DNA from: Ampelomyces quisqualis
Lineage: Eukaryota; Ascomycota; Dothideomycetes; Pleosporales; Phaeosphaeriaceae
Assembly (NCBI GenBank): GCA_018398575.1
Contig: JAGTXZ010000024.1
Span: 806,001-870,000 of the forward strand
Direction of reading: 5' to 3'
Length of the DNA: 64,000 bases
How positions within the stretch are numbered: position 1 is the first letter of the stretch; every line of letters starts with the position of its first letter. Of this stretch, positions 38,790-47,799 are shown in pieces. A model generated the notes under the pieces. That model had not been told where the DNA came from, searched no databases, and was given only the letters and a program-made list of their open reading frames with translations. The position numbers were made by a program, and so were the translations under genes.

Positions 38790-39830
38790 GAAATTAATGC
38801 TTAGCCTAGGCAAACGCTTAGCGCAGCTAAAGCGCTAGCGCCAAGAACTTAAGAAGCAAGCTAAGATCTAGACTCTAGAGGAGGAAGTACGCTAATAGGA
38901 GCAATTATTAGTAGGTAAACAACCTCTTCTACCTCCTAAACAGCCTTTAGGCGCCCTAAATAAAACAGATCTACTAACCTTTCTAGTTGGACGCGACACG
39001 TCTTTACTAGCGCGACGCCCCTAACTTAACCTATTAGCGCTACTAAGACGCGGGCTAAAGATTAAGAAAATCCTTATCTTTAAAGGCAAGAGAATTAGAG
39101 AGTATTAAGACTTTAAGGCTAGGCTATCTATTGCCTTTTAATTAGACCTCTTAGCCTTCTAGCTTAAGGATTAAAAGATTGCCTTTACCCTCTAATACCT
39201 ACAAACTACGTTTTAACAAATGTAAATACAGAGAGAATAGGAAGACAACAGTAAAACGCTAGCGTAGCGTAACATAATGTTCTTTCTACTTAATTAGATT
39301 AAGAGCTCTGTAAATAGAGAGCTTTAAGTTACTATGCAGTATCAAAAGGCATCCTAAAAGAACAGCTAAACAGTAAACAAATTTGCAGCCTATCTATCTA
39401 CTTTAGAAAATTAGGTAAATCCCTCTTACAAACAGAAATACCTAGTAATATACTTGTATAGTAAACTCTGCCTAGAGATTAGAGTAGCCCTTTTTAACTA
39501 TACTAAGTTTTCTACTACCTGCAGAGAACTTGTTAAACGCGCTGTAACGCTAGAAGACAACTTGTGCTACAGTAGTAGTATACTATTACTACACTATTGC
39601 ACACATAGAACGCCTGGTACAGGAAAAACTTTGCAGCTTAAACTAGACACAACAGCTCTACAACGTTATATTGCTAGTACTGCAAACCTAAGCCTAAAGC
39701 TAACTAACGCCTGCTACTATTACAGCAAGATAGGCTATTAGGCTAGAGAGTGTAGATTAAGGCTTAACAGCTCTTCTTTTGTTACTAGTTTAAACGCAAT
39801 ACAAACAAAAAACAAGTAGGCCTAAGAAGA
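38790..39830 (+). pseudogene. Gypsy-2 gag (RIP-degraded)
   Basis: A Gag-like frame includes the 95-codon open stretch at 39,454-39,741 (LCLEIRVALFNYTKFST). It ends in a zinc knuckle at 39,712-39,753 reading C-Y-Y-Y-SKIGY-xARE-C, which is CxxC-GKIGH-xxxxC after RIP of Cys and His codons. The knuckle binds RNA in Gag. The frame ends just before the protease/RT region. Confidence 0.75.
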
Positions 39831-39849
39831 GCCTTCCTCTTAATAGCCT

Positions 39850-42800
39850 AAGTCCTACTACAACAAGAGAATTGTATTAAAGTACTTGAGACGCTGCGTA
39901 ATAATAGCGCTGCGCAGCCTACACAAATCCTAATTAACTGTAGTGCAGAACTTAGCACTATTAACAAGAGAGTTGCCTTACTTAAGAATCTCTCTTGTAT
40001 TAACAGCGCTGCGCTACTAACTATCTGCTTACTTAACTTAAGCACTGTGCCTAGCTTCTACACTTATTAAGCTTATCTAATAATAAAGGACAACTAGAGC
40101 GTAACTAAGTCCTTTACTACTATTCTATACAAGATTACTAATGTAGCACAACCTGTTATTTTAGGTCTACTAAGCCTAAAAGAGGGGCGCGTTATTATTA
40201 ACTGTAAGTTAAAGTAGTAGCGCTACAAGCTTAACACTAATACAATAAGAGTTAAAGACGTAAAAACCTTTGCAAGATTTCTTTACAACAAGCTAAGCGT
40301 GTACGCAGTCCTAGTAGGCAGTCTATAATTCTTCTCTACTAAATGCCTATTGTAGCCTATTAAACTTAAGGATTTTAAAGATGTTGCAAATAGTAACGCT
40401 GCTAACGCGCTGCTGCAGCACTACAGAGGCAACTACGCTATTAAGTTAGAAGAAGAAACTACAGCTCTATATAGGCTGCTCTATAACTTCTTACTAAAGG
40501 AGCTAAGCGTGCTGCGTAACTACTTAGCAACAGCGCAAAGCCTAGGCTAGATCTAAGAAAGTATAAGCCCTGCAGGAGCACCTATCTTGTTTATGCCTAA
40601 AAAAGATAGAACGCTACGCCTTTGCGTAGATTATTAAGGCCTTAATTAAGTTACTAAGAAGAATAGACTAGCCCTTCTCTTAATTAGGGAAACCCTTAAT
40701 TAGCTTTGTAGATTAGTAAAGTTTACTAAGCTTAATCTTAAGAACGCGTATTACTAGATTAGGATCTAGCAAGGTAATAAGTAGAAGACAGCGTTTTGCA
40801 CGCAATACAGCTACTTTAAGTACATAGTTATGCCCTTTGGGCTAACTAACGTACCTGCTACGTTCTAGAGGTATATTAACAGAGCCTTAGCCCTGTATTT
40901 AGATATCTTTTGCGTTGTCTATCTTAACAATATCCTAATCTTTTCTTAAAAGAGAGAGGATTATTAGAAACAGGTAAGAAAAGTACTTGCTAAGCTAAGA
41001 GAATATAGTCTTTTTATTAATTTAAAAAAGTGTACCTTTGCTACTAACTAAGTTAAGTTCCTAGAGTTTATTGTGCGCCTTAATAGCGTTACAATAGATC
41101 TAGAATAGGTTTACGCAGTTATTAATTAGCCTACGCTAACGTTCTTTAAGGATGTTTAAGTCTTCTTAGGCTTTGCAAACTTCTATTAACGCTTTATATA
41201 GGGTTTCTCTGTTATTGTTAGCCTGATTACTAATTTCTTAAAAGGATTAGTTTAAGGGAAGAAGTCTAGTCCTTTTAACTAGCCTAACGCTGCAAAGAAA
41301 GCAAAGCGCTAGCTATACAACAGGTTTGCAACTGTGCCTGTCCTGCAGCACTATAATTATACACTCCTATTTAAGTTAGAAACTAATACCTCTATTTAGA
41401 GAGTAGTAGGTATCTTCTCCTAACTCTATGCAGATAGAAACTAGCACCTTGTAGCCTTTTGGTTAAGGAAGCTCTTGCTTGCAAAAAGAAACTACTACAC
41501 ATACAACCTAAAGCTCCTTACTATTATTGTAGCAGTGCAGCACTAGCGTTACTACGTTAAGGAGCTAGCAATTTAGTTAGAAATATAGACAGACTATAAC
41601 AACCTACGCGGCTTTATAGGCACGTTAACTCTGTCTAGAAGACAGGCTAGCTAGGCAATAAAGCTAGCTGCTTACAACTTTAAGATTAAGCATTAGTCTA
41701 GAAAGACAAATCCTACAGACAGGCCTTTAAGGCAACTTGTAGACAACAGTAATACGCTAGATATTTAACTATTAGACATATTACTAGCACTGCAAAAGAA
41801 GTTGCAGCTAGCAGAAACCTAAGCTAAGCTACCTAGTAAGGAGCTAGCGTTAGTAGGAAGCTAGACAATAGCTTAATAGTAAGTAGGTACTCTACATCTT
41901 AGTAAAGATGTTTCTATAAGCCTAGCGCACAGCGTTAAGGCGACAGCTACAAGCTACAGCCCTAATTAGAAGATCCCTAAGAGTAGACTAGTAGTAACCT
42001 AAAGGGTTATACAGTTACAAAGCCTAACGCACAGCGTTAAGGTAATAGCTAGAAGCTACAGCTCTAATTAGAAGATTCCTAAGAGCAGACTAGTAATAGC
42101 CTAAAGGGTTACGCAGTTACAAGCAAAAGCTGCAGCCTTAGAAAGGTTAGCTTATAAGGAACTTCTTAAGTCCTTCTTTAAAATCTGTGTACAAGTATAA
42201 CAGAATAACCTAGAAGCAGTTGCAATATACAGGGACGTTAAATCCCTAGCGTCTGCCTGTTAAGGCGCTAGTAAACGCCTAAAGCACTAGAAGCTTAACG
42301 CTTTAGGCAGCCTTTAGTTTAAGAACTAATTGTATATTCTACTAGAGCTAGCCCTTAGGGCTAAGCTCCTTAAGCTGTATTATAACAATCTACTTGCTAG
42401 CTATTTTAGGTAGGCCAAAACGCTTAAGCTTGTAGCCTAATACTACTATTAGCCTAGGCTTAAGAAAGAGCTTAAGGAGTACATTAACTCTTGCTTAGTG
42501 TGCTAAGGCACAAAGTTACTTAAGCAGCGCCCTGCTAGCGTATTAAACGCGCTCTCCTAACCTTAGAGACTATAGTAAGAAATTACAATAGATTTTGTTA
42601 TAGGCCTACTGCCTGCTAAGCGCTACAGCGTTGTGTACAACGCAATACTTGTTATAGTTAATAGGTACACAAAAATAGCTAAGTATATCCTTACACAAAA
42701 AACAGTTACTGCCTTATAATTAGCAGATCTGTTTTTAGAACACGTTGTACAATTCTTTAGCTTGCCTAAAGGTATTGTATTAGACTAAGAAAGTGTCTTT

Positions 42801-43640
42801 ACTTTGCAGTTCTAGGCAGACTTCTGCTTTGTAGCAAAGGTAAAGCGCTAGCTTAGCACTGCCTTTTATTTGTAAACAGATAGCTAAACAGAGCGTTAGA
42901 ATTAAACGCTAGAGTAATACCTAAGAGCTTTTGTAAGCAATTAACCTAATAATTAGGTACACCTCTTGTTACTAGCAGAGTTTGTATATAATAATACTAG
43001 ACAGGCTATATTAGGAGTATTTCTATTCTTTGCCTGCTATAGGTTCTACCTGCGCCTTAACTGCAAGCTAACAGCGCCTACTAAAGTTCCTAGTATTAGA
43101 GAAAGGTTGCAGAAGCTTATATAAACTTAGGACGCTTTGGCTAATTACTAGAGCAAAAGTTTGTAATACTAGAAAAAATATTATAACAAGAAACACAGGC
43201 CCTAAGGGTTTAAACTAGAGGATATAGTCCTCTTATTAATAAAGTATCTGCGCCTGCGCAGCGCTAGCAAAAAGCTGTTACTGCGCTAGATAGGCCTCTT
43301 TCTAGTAGATAAGCAAATTAGCTTATAAGCTTTTAGAATCTTACTTCTATTACACATAAAGGTCTACTTTATATTCTATACGTCCTTGCTCTAGCTGTTT
43401 GTGCTAAGAGAGAGGGAAGAATTAACTCTACCTAGGCCTGTTAACCTAGACAACAGTAATAAGCTAGGGCAACGCTATAAGGTTAAAGCTGTCTTAGCAA
43501 AGTAGCGTAACAGACGTTTAGTAAATTACCTAGTTAAATAGAAAGGCTAGCTACTAGAATATAACAAGTAGGTTAATTAAAAAGACATAGACAAATTACT
43601 TATAGAGAAGTATAACTAGAGAGGAGATTAATTATTATTA
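39850..43640 (+). pseudogene. Gypsy-2 pol: RT, RNase H, integrase, chromodomain-like end (RIP-degraded)
   Basis: The RT reads SPAGAPILFMPKKD near 40,565, LRLCVDY-GLN, KNRLALLLIRETLN, VMPFGLTNVPATF near 40,830, and VVYLNNILIFS near 40,915 (YLDDILIF expected; both Asp are now Asn). RNase H includes LFKLETNTS and LLAKRNYYTYNLKLL. Integrase has a Zn-binding C-x2-C near 42,495, TIDFVIGLLP near 42,585 and VLD-ESVFT near 42,780 for the first two catalytic Asp regions. At about 43,475-43,625 the C-terminus reads YKVKAVLAK, NYLVK-KG-LLEYNK-VN and DIDKLLIE, the pattern of a chromodomain, which in chromoviruses directs insertion to marked chromatin. Stops are RIP-type. Confidence 0.88.
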
Positions 43641-43649
43641 CAAATTAAT

Positions 43650-43710
43650 ATACAGAAAAAACAAAAGGAAAAACAAAGGAAAAAAAAAAGAAAAAAAGAA
43701 AAAAACTAGG
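43650..43710 (+). other. Purine-only tract after the Gypsy-2 chromodomain
   Basis: An almost unbroken run of A and G (AAAAGGAAAAAC-AAAGG type) lies directly after the end of pol. It could be an internal polypurine tract, or simply the 5' border of the accessory region. Confidence 0.4.
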
Positions 43711-43766
43711 CGCCTTAGTAGCGCAACGCTAGCGCTTAAGCAGCGCAACTAGGCATAAACGCTAGC

Positions 43767-44214
43767 TTACTCTAAGAAGTCTTTGTTATTTAGGTCCTTA
43801 GGGATAAAGAACTTGTCCTTACTACCCTTTTTATCCTCCTTCTTAACCTCTTCTACACTTTCTTGCCCCTCTGCAGTAGCTTTACCTAGATTACCTACTA
43901 GCTTACAAGTTAATAGCGTAGTAGTAGCGCGTTAAGGGCGCTTTAGCTTGCCCTTAGTAGCAGAGCGCTTAAAAAGAGGCTGCCTAGTTGGCTAAGACTT
44001 AGCTAAGCGTTTCTTAGAAGCCTTAGCCTTAGCTTTAGCTTTGCCCTTAGCCTTGCCCTTTTCTTTAGAAGGAGGGGGTATAGAGGTAGGGCTCTAAGGA
44101 GGAGAGGTTTTATCTCTCTTCTCCTCTTGCTTCTTGCGCTCCTTAGAATTAGAGCCTTAGTTGCTAGCAGCCTTTTTTAAATTAAGGTTAGAGTTAGACT
44201 GCGCAGTAGCCTTA
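43767..44214 (-). pseudogene. Antisense Lys-rich ORF of Gypsy-2
   Basis: On the minus strand a frame of about 149 codons runs from 44,214 to a TAA at 43,767-43,769 with four RIP-type stops. It encodes a strongly basic, low-complexity protein: KERKKQEEKRDKTSPP, SIPPPSKEKGKAKGKAKAKA, KKRLAK, FKRSATKGKLKRP, then an acidic part EGQESVEEVKKEDKKG and FFIPKDLNNKDFLE. This looks like a real nuclear-type disordered protein, whereas the complementary frame is an unlikely Leu/Ala run. A minus-strand GTAAGT at 44,287-44,292 with a TTAG acceptor at 44,215-44,218 could be an intron, but it overlaps the sense ORF start at 44,242. Confidence 0.5.
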
Positions 44215-44241
44215 CTAAGTAGTAGTAGATTAGCTTAGATA

Positions 44242-44950
44242 ATGTTAGAACAACAGCGTAGTAACTGTAAGAAACAAGAAAAAATAACTTACCTAGGCCT
44301 GCAAGAGATTAAGAATGCCCTCTACTATAGTAGAAAGGTAGTTAGTTACCTTAACCTGCAGGATCTAAATCTTATTGCTCTTAGGCTAATAGCAACTCCT
44401 AAACTTTACCTCTTTACAAAGGAAAAGCTTTACTAAGGTAGTTTACTAGCGCAACGCTGTCTTCTACGCGTTAATATCTAAGTCTACCTTAGCCTTATTA
44501 GCAGCAAAGCGCTGCTACTGCTAGTATAGAGTATTCTAGCTCTTAATAAAACTTAGTAGTACTAGAGTACAGGACTTCTTTTTATAGGCGCACCTATTGC
44601 ACTACAGGCTGCTAGAGACGTAGTTGCACGCTATGCTATTAATCTTTAGACCCTTAGCATAACGCAAGTAAACTAGCTTAGCTAGCTTAATATTAGGGAC
44701 GCTACTGCAGCAGGCAATAGGCGTAGCCTAAACGCTAGGTTAGCAACGTTGCAACGCTAGCGTTACACTACTTATAGAGATAGTAGAGGTAGCAGGCAGT
44801 ATAGGCGTAGTACTTATAGTAATTAATATAAAAGTAACAGAGTTGTAACAGCGTAGAGCTAGAAAATAGTATAGTAGTAATAGTAATATAATTGTTACTA
44901 AGGAAGCAGAAAGAATTAGGCACACAAAGTTCTGCTATAATTCTGCTATT
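44242..44950 (+). pseudogene. Extra sense ORF of Gypsy-2 between pol and the 3' LTR
   Basis: From an ATG at 44,242 the plus frame is open for 64 codons (MLEQQRSNCKKQEKITYLG) and, ignoring RIP-type stops, continues to about 44,950. It reads LFIGAPIALQAARDVVARYA, NIRDATAAGNRRSLNARLA and YRDSRGSRQYRRSTYSN. It is divergent from the Lys-rich antisense ORF, with about 30 bp between them. Unknown product. The high Gln/Arg content suggests a soluble helical protein. Confidence 0.4.
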
Positions 44951-45107
44951 ACTATAGCTACTAGCTACCTTTTAGATTTACCTAGAGTTTTAGCCTTAGT
45001 ATAACAACAGCTCTTACAACAATAACGTTAAGCACGCGCTAATAAGACCTAATGTTATACAAATTGCTAGGATAGTAATTCTAGAAGAAAGAAAATAATT
45101 ATAAAGA

Positions 45108-45381
45108 TACTATAGCGTAGAGCTGTTAGTTGCGCAGTAATGCGCCTGCGCTATAATAACGCTACCCTAGCGTCCTTACGCGTAGAACGTGCACAGCTGC
45201 CCTAGCGTCTTAACAGCGCTACGCTAGCGCAGACCTAGTACATTCTAGTTGTAAAAACACGCGTCTAGTTATATCTACAAAAGAGCAGTTCTACACTAAA
45301 GTAGCAGAATAGGAATTAACTTACTTCTACTTCTACTACTATTGTTATCCTGTAACTTTACTGCTATATAAATCTCTTACA
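45108..45381 (+). repeat. Gypsy-2 3' LTR
   Basis: A 274-bp copy of the 5' LTR, starting TACTATAGCG (TG changed to TA) and ending CTCTTACA. It follows a purine-rich stretch near 45,083-45,107. Confidence 0.9.
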
Positions 45382-45756
45382 GTATATAGCTATCTATTAT
45401 TATTATATTACGTATAGTAGAAATTTGTCTATTAAAACGCGTTTTTCTACTAAGTATAGTAAAAAATAACTTTATACTACCTTTTTGCGCAGCCTATTAC
45501 CTCTTACACTCTTACCTAGTTTTACACGCTAATATCTTAACAAATATTAGGCCTAGATACTAGTAAATTAATAGGTTTTGTAGCCTATATAAAGTTCTTT
45601 TAGCCTATAAGTTATTACAGTAATTTATTATACTCTAAGCTTTAAAATTACAATTCTAACTTTACTGCTAAGGAAACAACTATATTAATTAATTTTTTAA
45701 GATTTTTAACTAAGCTACCTATACTAACCTTACTATAACAACTTAACTAGCCTATA
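45382..45756. other. RIP-mutated spacer upstream of the H3-like pseudogene
   Basis: AT-rich sequence without a recognisable gene. It directly precedes the H3-like frame and could hold that gene's former promoter, but no motif can be trusted after RIP. Confidence 0.3.
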
Positions 45757-46330
45757 ATAGTATCTAAACGCAAGTAAGTTACTCTAGCTAAGCGTATAAT
45801 ACTAAGCGCAAAGGCAGCAGCTACTACTACTACTAAGTTACTATGCAAAACTACTAGTAAAAAAATAGTTAGTAATACTACACGTAAGACTTTCACTAAA
45901 AAGGTTAAGAAGGTAGTAGCTTCTAGGAAAAAAGTAAGGTATAATACTATAAGTAAGTTATTATAGATATTTATTATATTAAATACTTATATCTGTATAG
46001 TAGTAGCGTTAAGAAAGATTAGAGCCTACTAGATTTCTACTAGCCTACTTATTCTTAAGTCTCTATTTTAACGCCTATATAGAGAGATTACTAAGTAGTA
46101 TAAGTTATATATAGGTACGCACTTTAGGCGTAGCGTAGTAACACTCTTAATATACTATAAGAGATAGTAAAGGCTTTTATTATAGAAGTTTTTAAAGATA
46201 TAGTACTATTTTTAACCTTTTAATGTTACTAACTAACTAGATATAGATATTAACCTAAACGCAATTTATATAAAGTGTATTACTTTCTAGGCTAAGAACG
46301 TTTATCTTATATTACGCTACTATAATAAGT
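45757..46330 (+). pseudogene. Histone H3-like pseudogene (RIP-mutated)
   Basis: One plus-strand frame runs without indels for about 190 codons. Its stops are all TAG/TAA where Gln or Trp is plausible. It begins at ATA-GTA (probably a RIP-changed ATG at 45,757) with a basic tail, VSKRK then LSAKAAATTTTKLL, TTRKTFTKKVKKVVASRKK. The histone fold follows: VVALRKIRAY-IST matches VALREIRRYQKST of H3; SLLILKSLF-RLYREIT matches ELLIRKLPFQRLVREIA; INLNAIYIKCITF-AK matches TNLCAIHAKRVTIMPKD. Loop 1 is longer than in canonical H3 (YIGTHFRRS), a feature also seen in CenH3-type proteins. About 16 extra residues lie between helix 2 and loop 2. It looks like a divergent H3 variant that existed in more than one copy and was hit by RIP. 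Confidence 0.75.
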
Positions 46331-46539
46331 ATACTTTTACTAAGTTTATAGTAAACTAGAGTATTTAGGCTGCCTAATATAGTAGTTTAGTTAGTAGTAG
46401 AATTAAGTCTTTAATTTAAAGTTATAGATGTAATTTCTATATATTTATGTAATAGATTATTATAATTAAACCTCTTCTCTACTAAATCCTCTATTAAAGT
46501 CTACTTTTTAATTAAGGTATTTATTATAACCTAAAAAAT

Positions 46540-46640
46540 TTATAACCTAACTCTACCTACGCTCTATATAACCTAACCTAACTCTACTACTAGCGCTAAT
46601 TTTTCTAGCTTAGGTAGAGGTTAGGTTAGGGTTAGGTTAC
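46540..46640. repeat. Foldback of telomere-like CCTAA/TTAGG repeats
   Basis: The left arm near 46,570-46,587 reads AACCTAACCTAACTCTAC. The right arm near 46,615-46,632 reads GTAGAGGTTAGGTTAGGG and continues GTTAGGTTAC. The arms are inverted and about 15 of 18 bases pair, around a 27-bp loop. Another AACCTAACTCTACC lies at about 46,544. The units resemble, but are not perfect copies of, the TTAGGG telomere repeat. Confidence 0.6.
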
Positions 46641-46685
46641 TCTACTTTAAACTCTACCTAACTTCTACTCTAACCTATCTACTAG

Positions 46686-46879
46686 TGTATAGCTGCTTTA
46701 GCGTCTTAATAGTACTATACTAGTATAGACTTAGCGTATTCTAGTTGTAAGAAAACACGTCTCTAAATATATTTACAAAATAGTAGTTCTATACTAAAGC
46801 TGCAGAAGAGAAATTAACTTCCTTCTATCTTTACTACTATTATTATTATATAACTTTACTGCTATATAAACCTCTAATA
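46686..46879 (+). repeat. Fragment of a Gypsy-2-type LTR
   Basis: This block aligns along its length with the last about 190 bp of the Gypsy-2 LTR (GTATAGCTGC, AGCGTCTTAA, CTAGTTGTAAG, CTTTACTGCTATA, ending CCTCTAATA). It is more diverged than the two LTRs of the complete element and lacks the first about 85 bp. It is a relic of an older insertion of the same family. Confidence 0.75.
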
Positions 46880-47265
46880 GTTTCTAATAGAAAAAAGAAC
46901 TTAGTTATTTTTTCTTTTAGTTAGAATATATTTAAACTATATTTAAACTATATTTAAGATACTTATATACTAATAGCTATTAACCTTACTATTACTATCT
47001 CTATTATTATAAGCGTGCTTTATAATATTATTTAGCTCTCTTAAAGAAACAAACTTATTACTTAGAGTAAAGGTTAGATTAAACTTACGCTTAAGCTTAA
47101 AGTAACTAATAATAAATAAGTTAAATAGAGTAAATACCTAGTTAAGGTAATACAAGTTGTTTAGAGTAATAAGAATAACAGTAGCTATAATAGAAAGACT
47201 AAATTATTTTATAAACACGTTTAAAATATATTCTAGTAGGCCAACTATAACTACTATAGATCTTA
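46880..47265. other. RIP-mutated DNA up to the island border
   Basis: AT-rich sequence with TTTAAACTATA repeats near 46,930-46,955. No gene was recognised. Base composition changes sharply at about 47,265. Confidence 0.4.
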
Positions 47266-47647
47266 CTTGAAAATTTTCTCTAAAGGGCGTCTATACTACT
47301 TTGGGTATTCCAAAGTCTGCCGAGGCACATCCCATGGTCAGTTGACATGCCACCACCGCGCGCGCTCCGGGAACGCGAAATAGGCTGGCCTTCTTATAAC
47401 ATGATACACATACATACTACAAGCTACTGGAAATCTGCCCTCGTAAGTTGTGGCATTGATTGTGTTTTGATTGCGAGCGGAGACGATGCTGGGGTGCAGA
47501 GCGCTATCATTCGCCACTTCCACTTTAGCCGTTTGATCGATGGATATTCAGCGTGCACGTGATTTTATCAATCCGAAGGAACTTGGGACGACGGCACCAG
47601 CCACCAACCACCGTTTCATCAGCCTCCACCCCCACCTCTTCCATCAT

Positions 47648-47679
<32 letters not shown>

Positions 47680-47799
47680 TCTGCGCACCGTCGTCCATTC
47701 TTAATCTGCTTCTGGCTCTCTCAAACTCTCTTCGGTTGCTCTTCTACCCGCACGCGAGGTGTTTTACTTCGTCCCACGTTCCAATGCGTGGAGCCGGGC
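47266..47799. promoter_or_regulatory. Upstream region of MTC6
   Basis: This is the first unmutated sequence of the island. It contains short ORFs on both strands with no protein character. A pyrimidine-rich tract with TCTCTCAAACTCTC lies just before the MTC6 ATG, as is common in fungal 5' UTRs. A CTTTGG-gtatt-CCAAAG inverted repeat sits at about 47,300. No firm promoter element can be named. Confidence 0.35.
47642..47680. repeat. (CAT)5(CAG)7CAT microsatellite in the MTC6 5' region
   Basis: A perfect trinucleotide tract of five CAT, seven CAG and one CAT, about 120 bp upstream of the proposed ATG. It is probably in the 5' UTR or promoter. Its uninterrupted CAG units show that RIP has not acted here. 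Confidence 0.9.

Larger units (their letters stand above)
38402..45381 (+). mobile_element. Gypsy-2: complete 6,980-bp Ty3/Gypsy element, probably a chromovirus
   Basis: It is bounded by 274-bp LTRs (38,402-38,675 and 45,108-45,381), the 5' one starting TGCTACAGCG. Between them are gag with a CCHC knuckle, RT, RNase H, integrase and a chromodomain-like C-terminus, followed by about 1.4 kb of extra coding sequence. No matching 5-bp target duplication is visible (AAGGA before, GTATA after), so the ends may come from inter-element recombination or the duplication has been lost. It is RIP-mutated, though it keeps more CpG-containing words such as CGCTAGCG than its neighbours. Confidence 0.92.

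Noticed and set aside
39454..39741. P-loop-like GTGKT in a 95-codon ORF, suggesting an ATPase
   Set aside because: The ORF lies in Gypsy-2 gag just before a CCHC knuckle, there is no Walker B or ATPase fold around it, and the motif is short enough to be chance.
44740..44925. Minus-strand 61-codon hydrophobic ORF in the Gypsy-2 tail
   Set aside because: It is the mirror of the Arg/Gln-rich sense frame that starts at 44,242, and its Leu/Ile/Thr run looks like complement of that.
38402..45381. 5-bp target duplication of Gypsy-2
   Set aside because: The flanks AAGGA and GTATA do not match and cannot be made to match by C-to-T or G-to-A changes alone.
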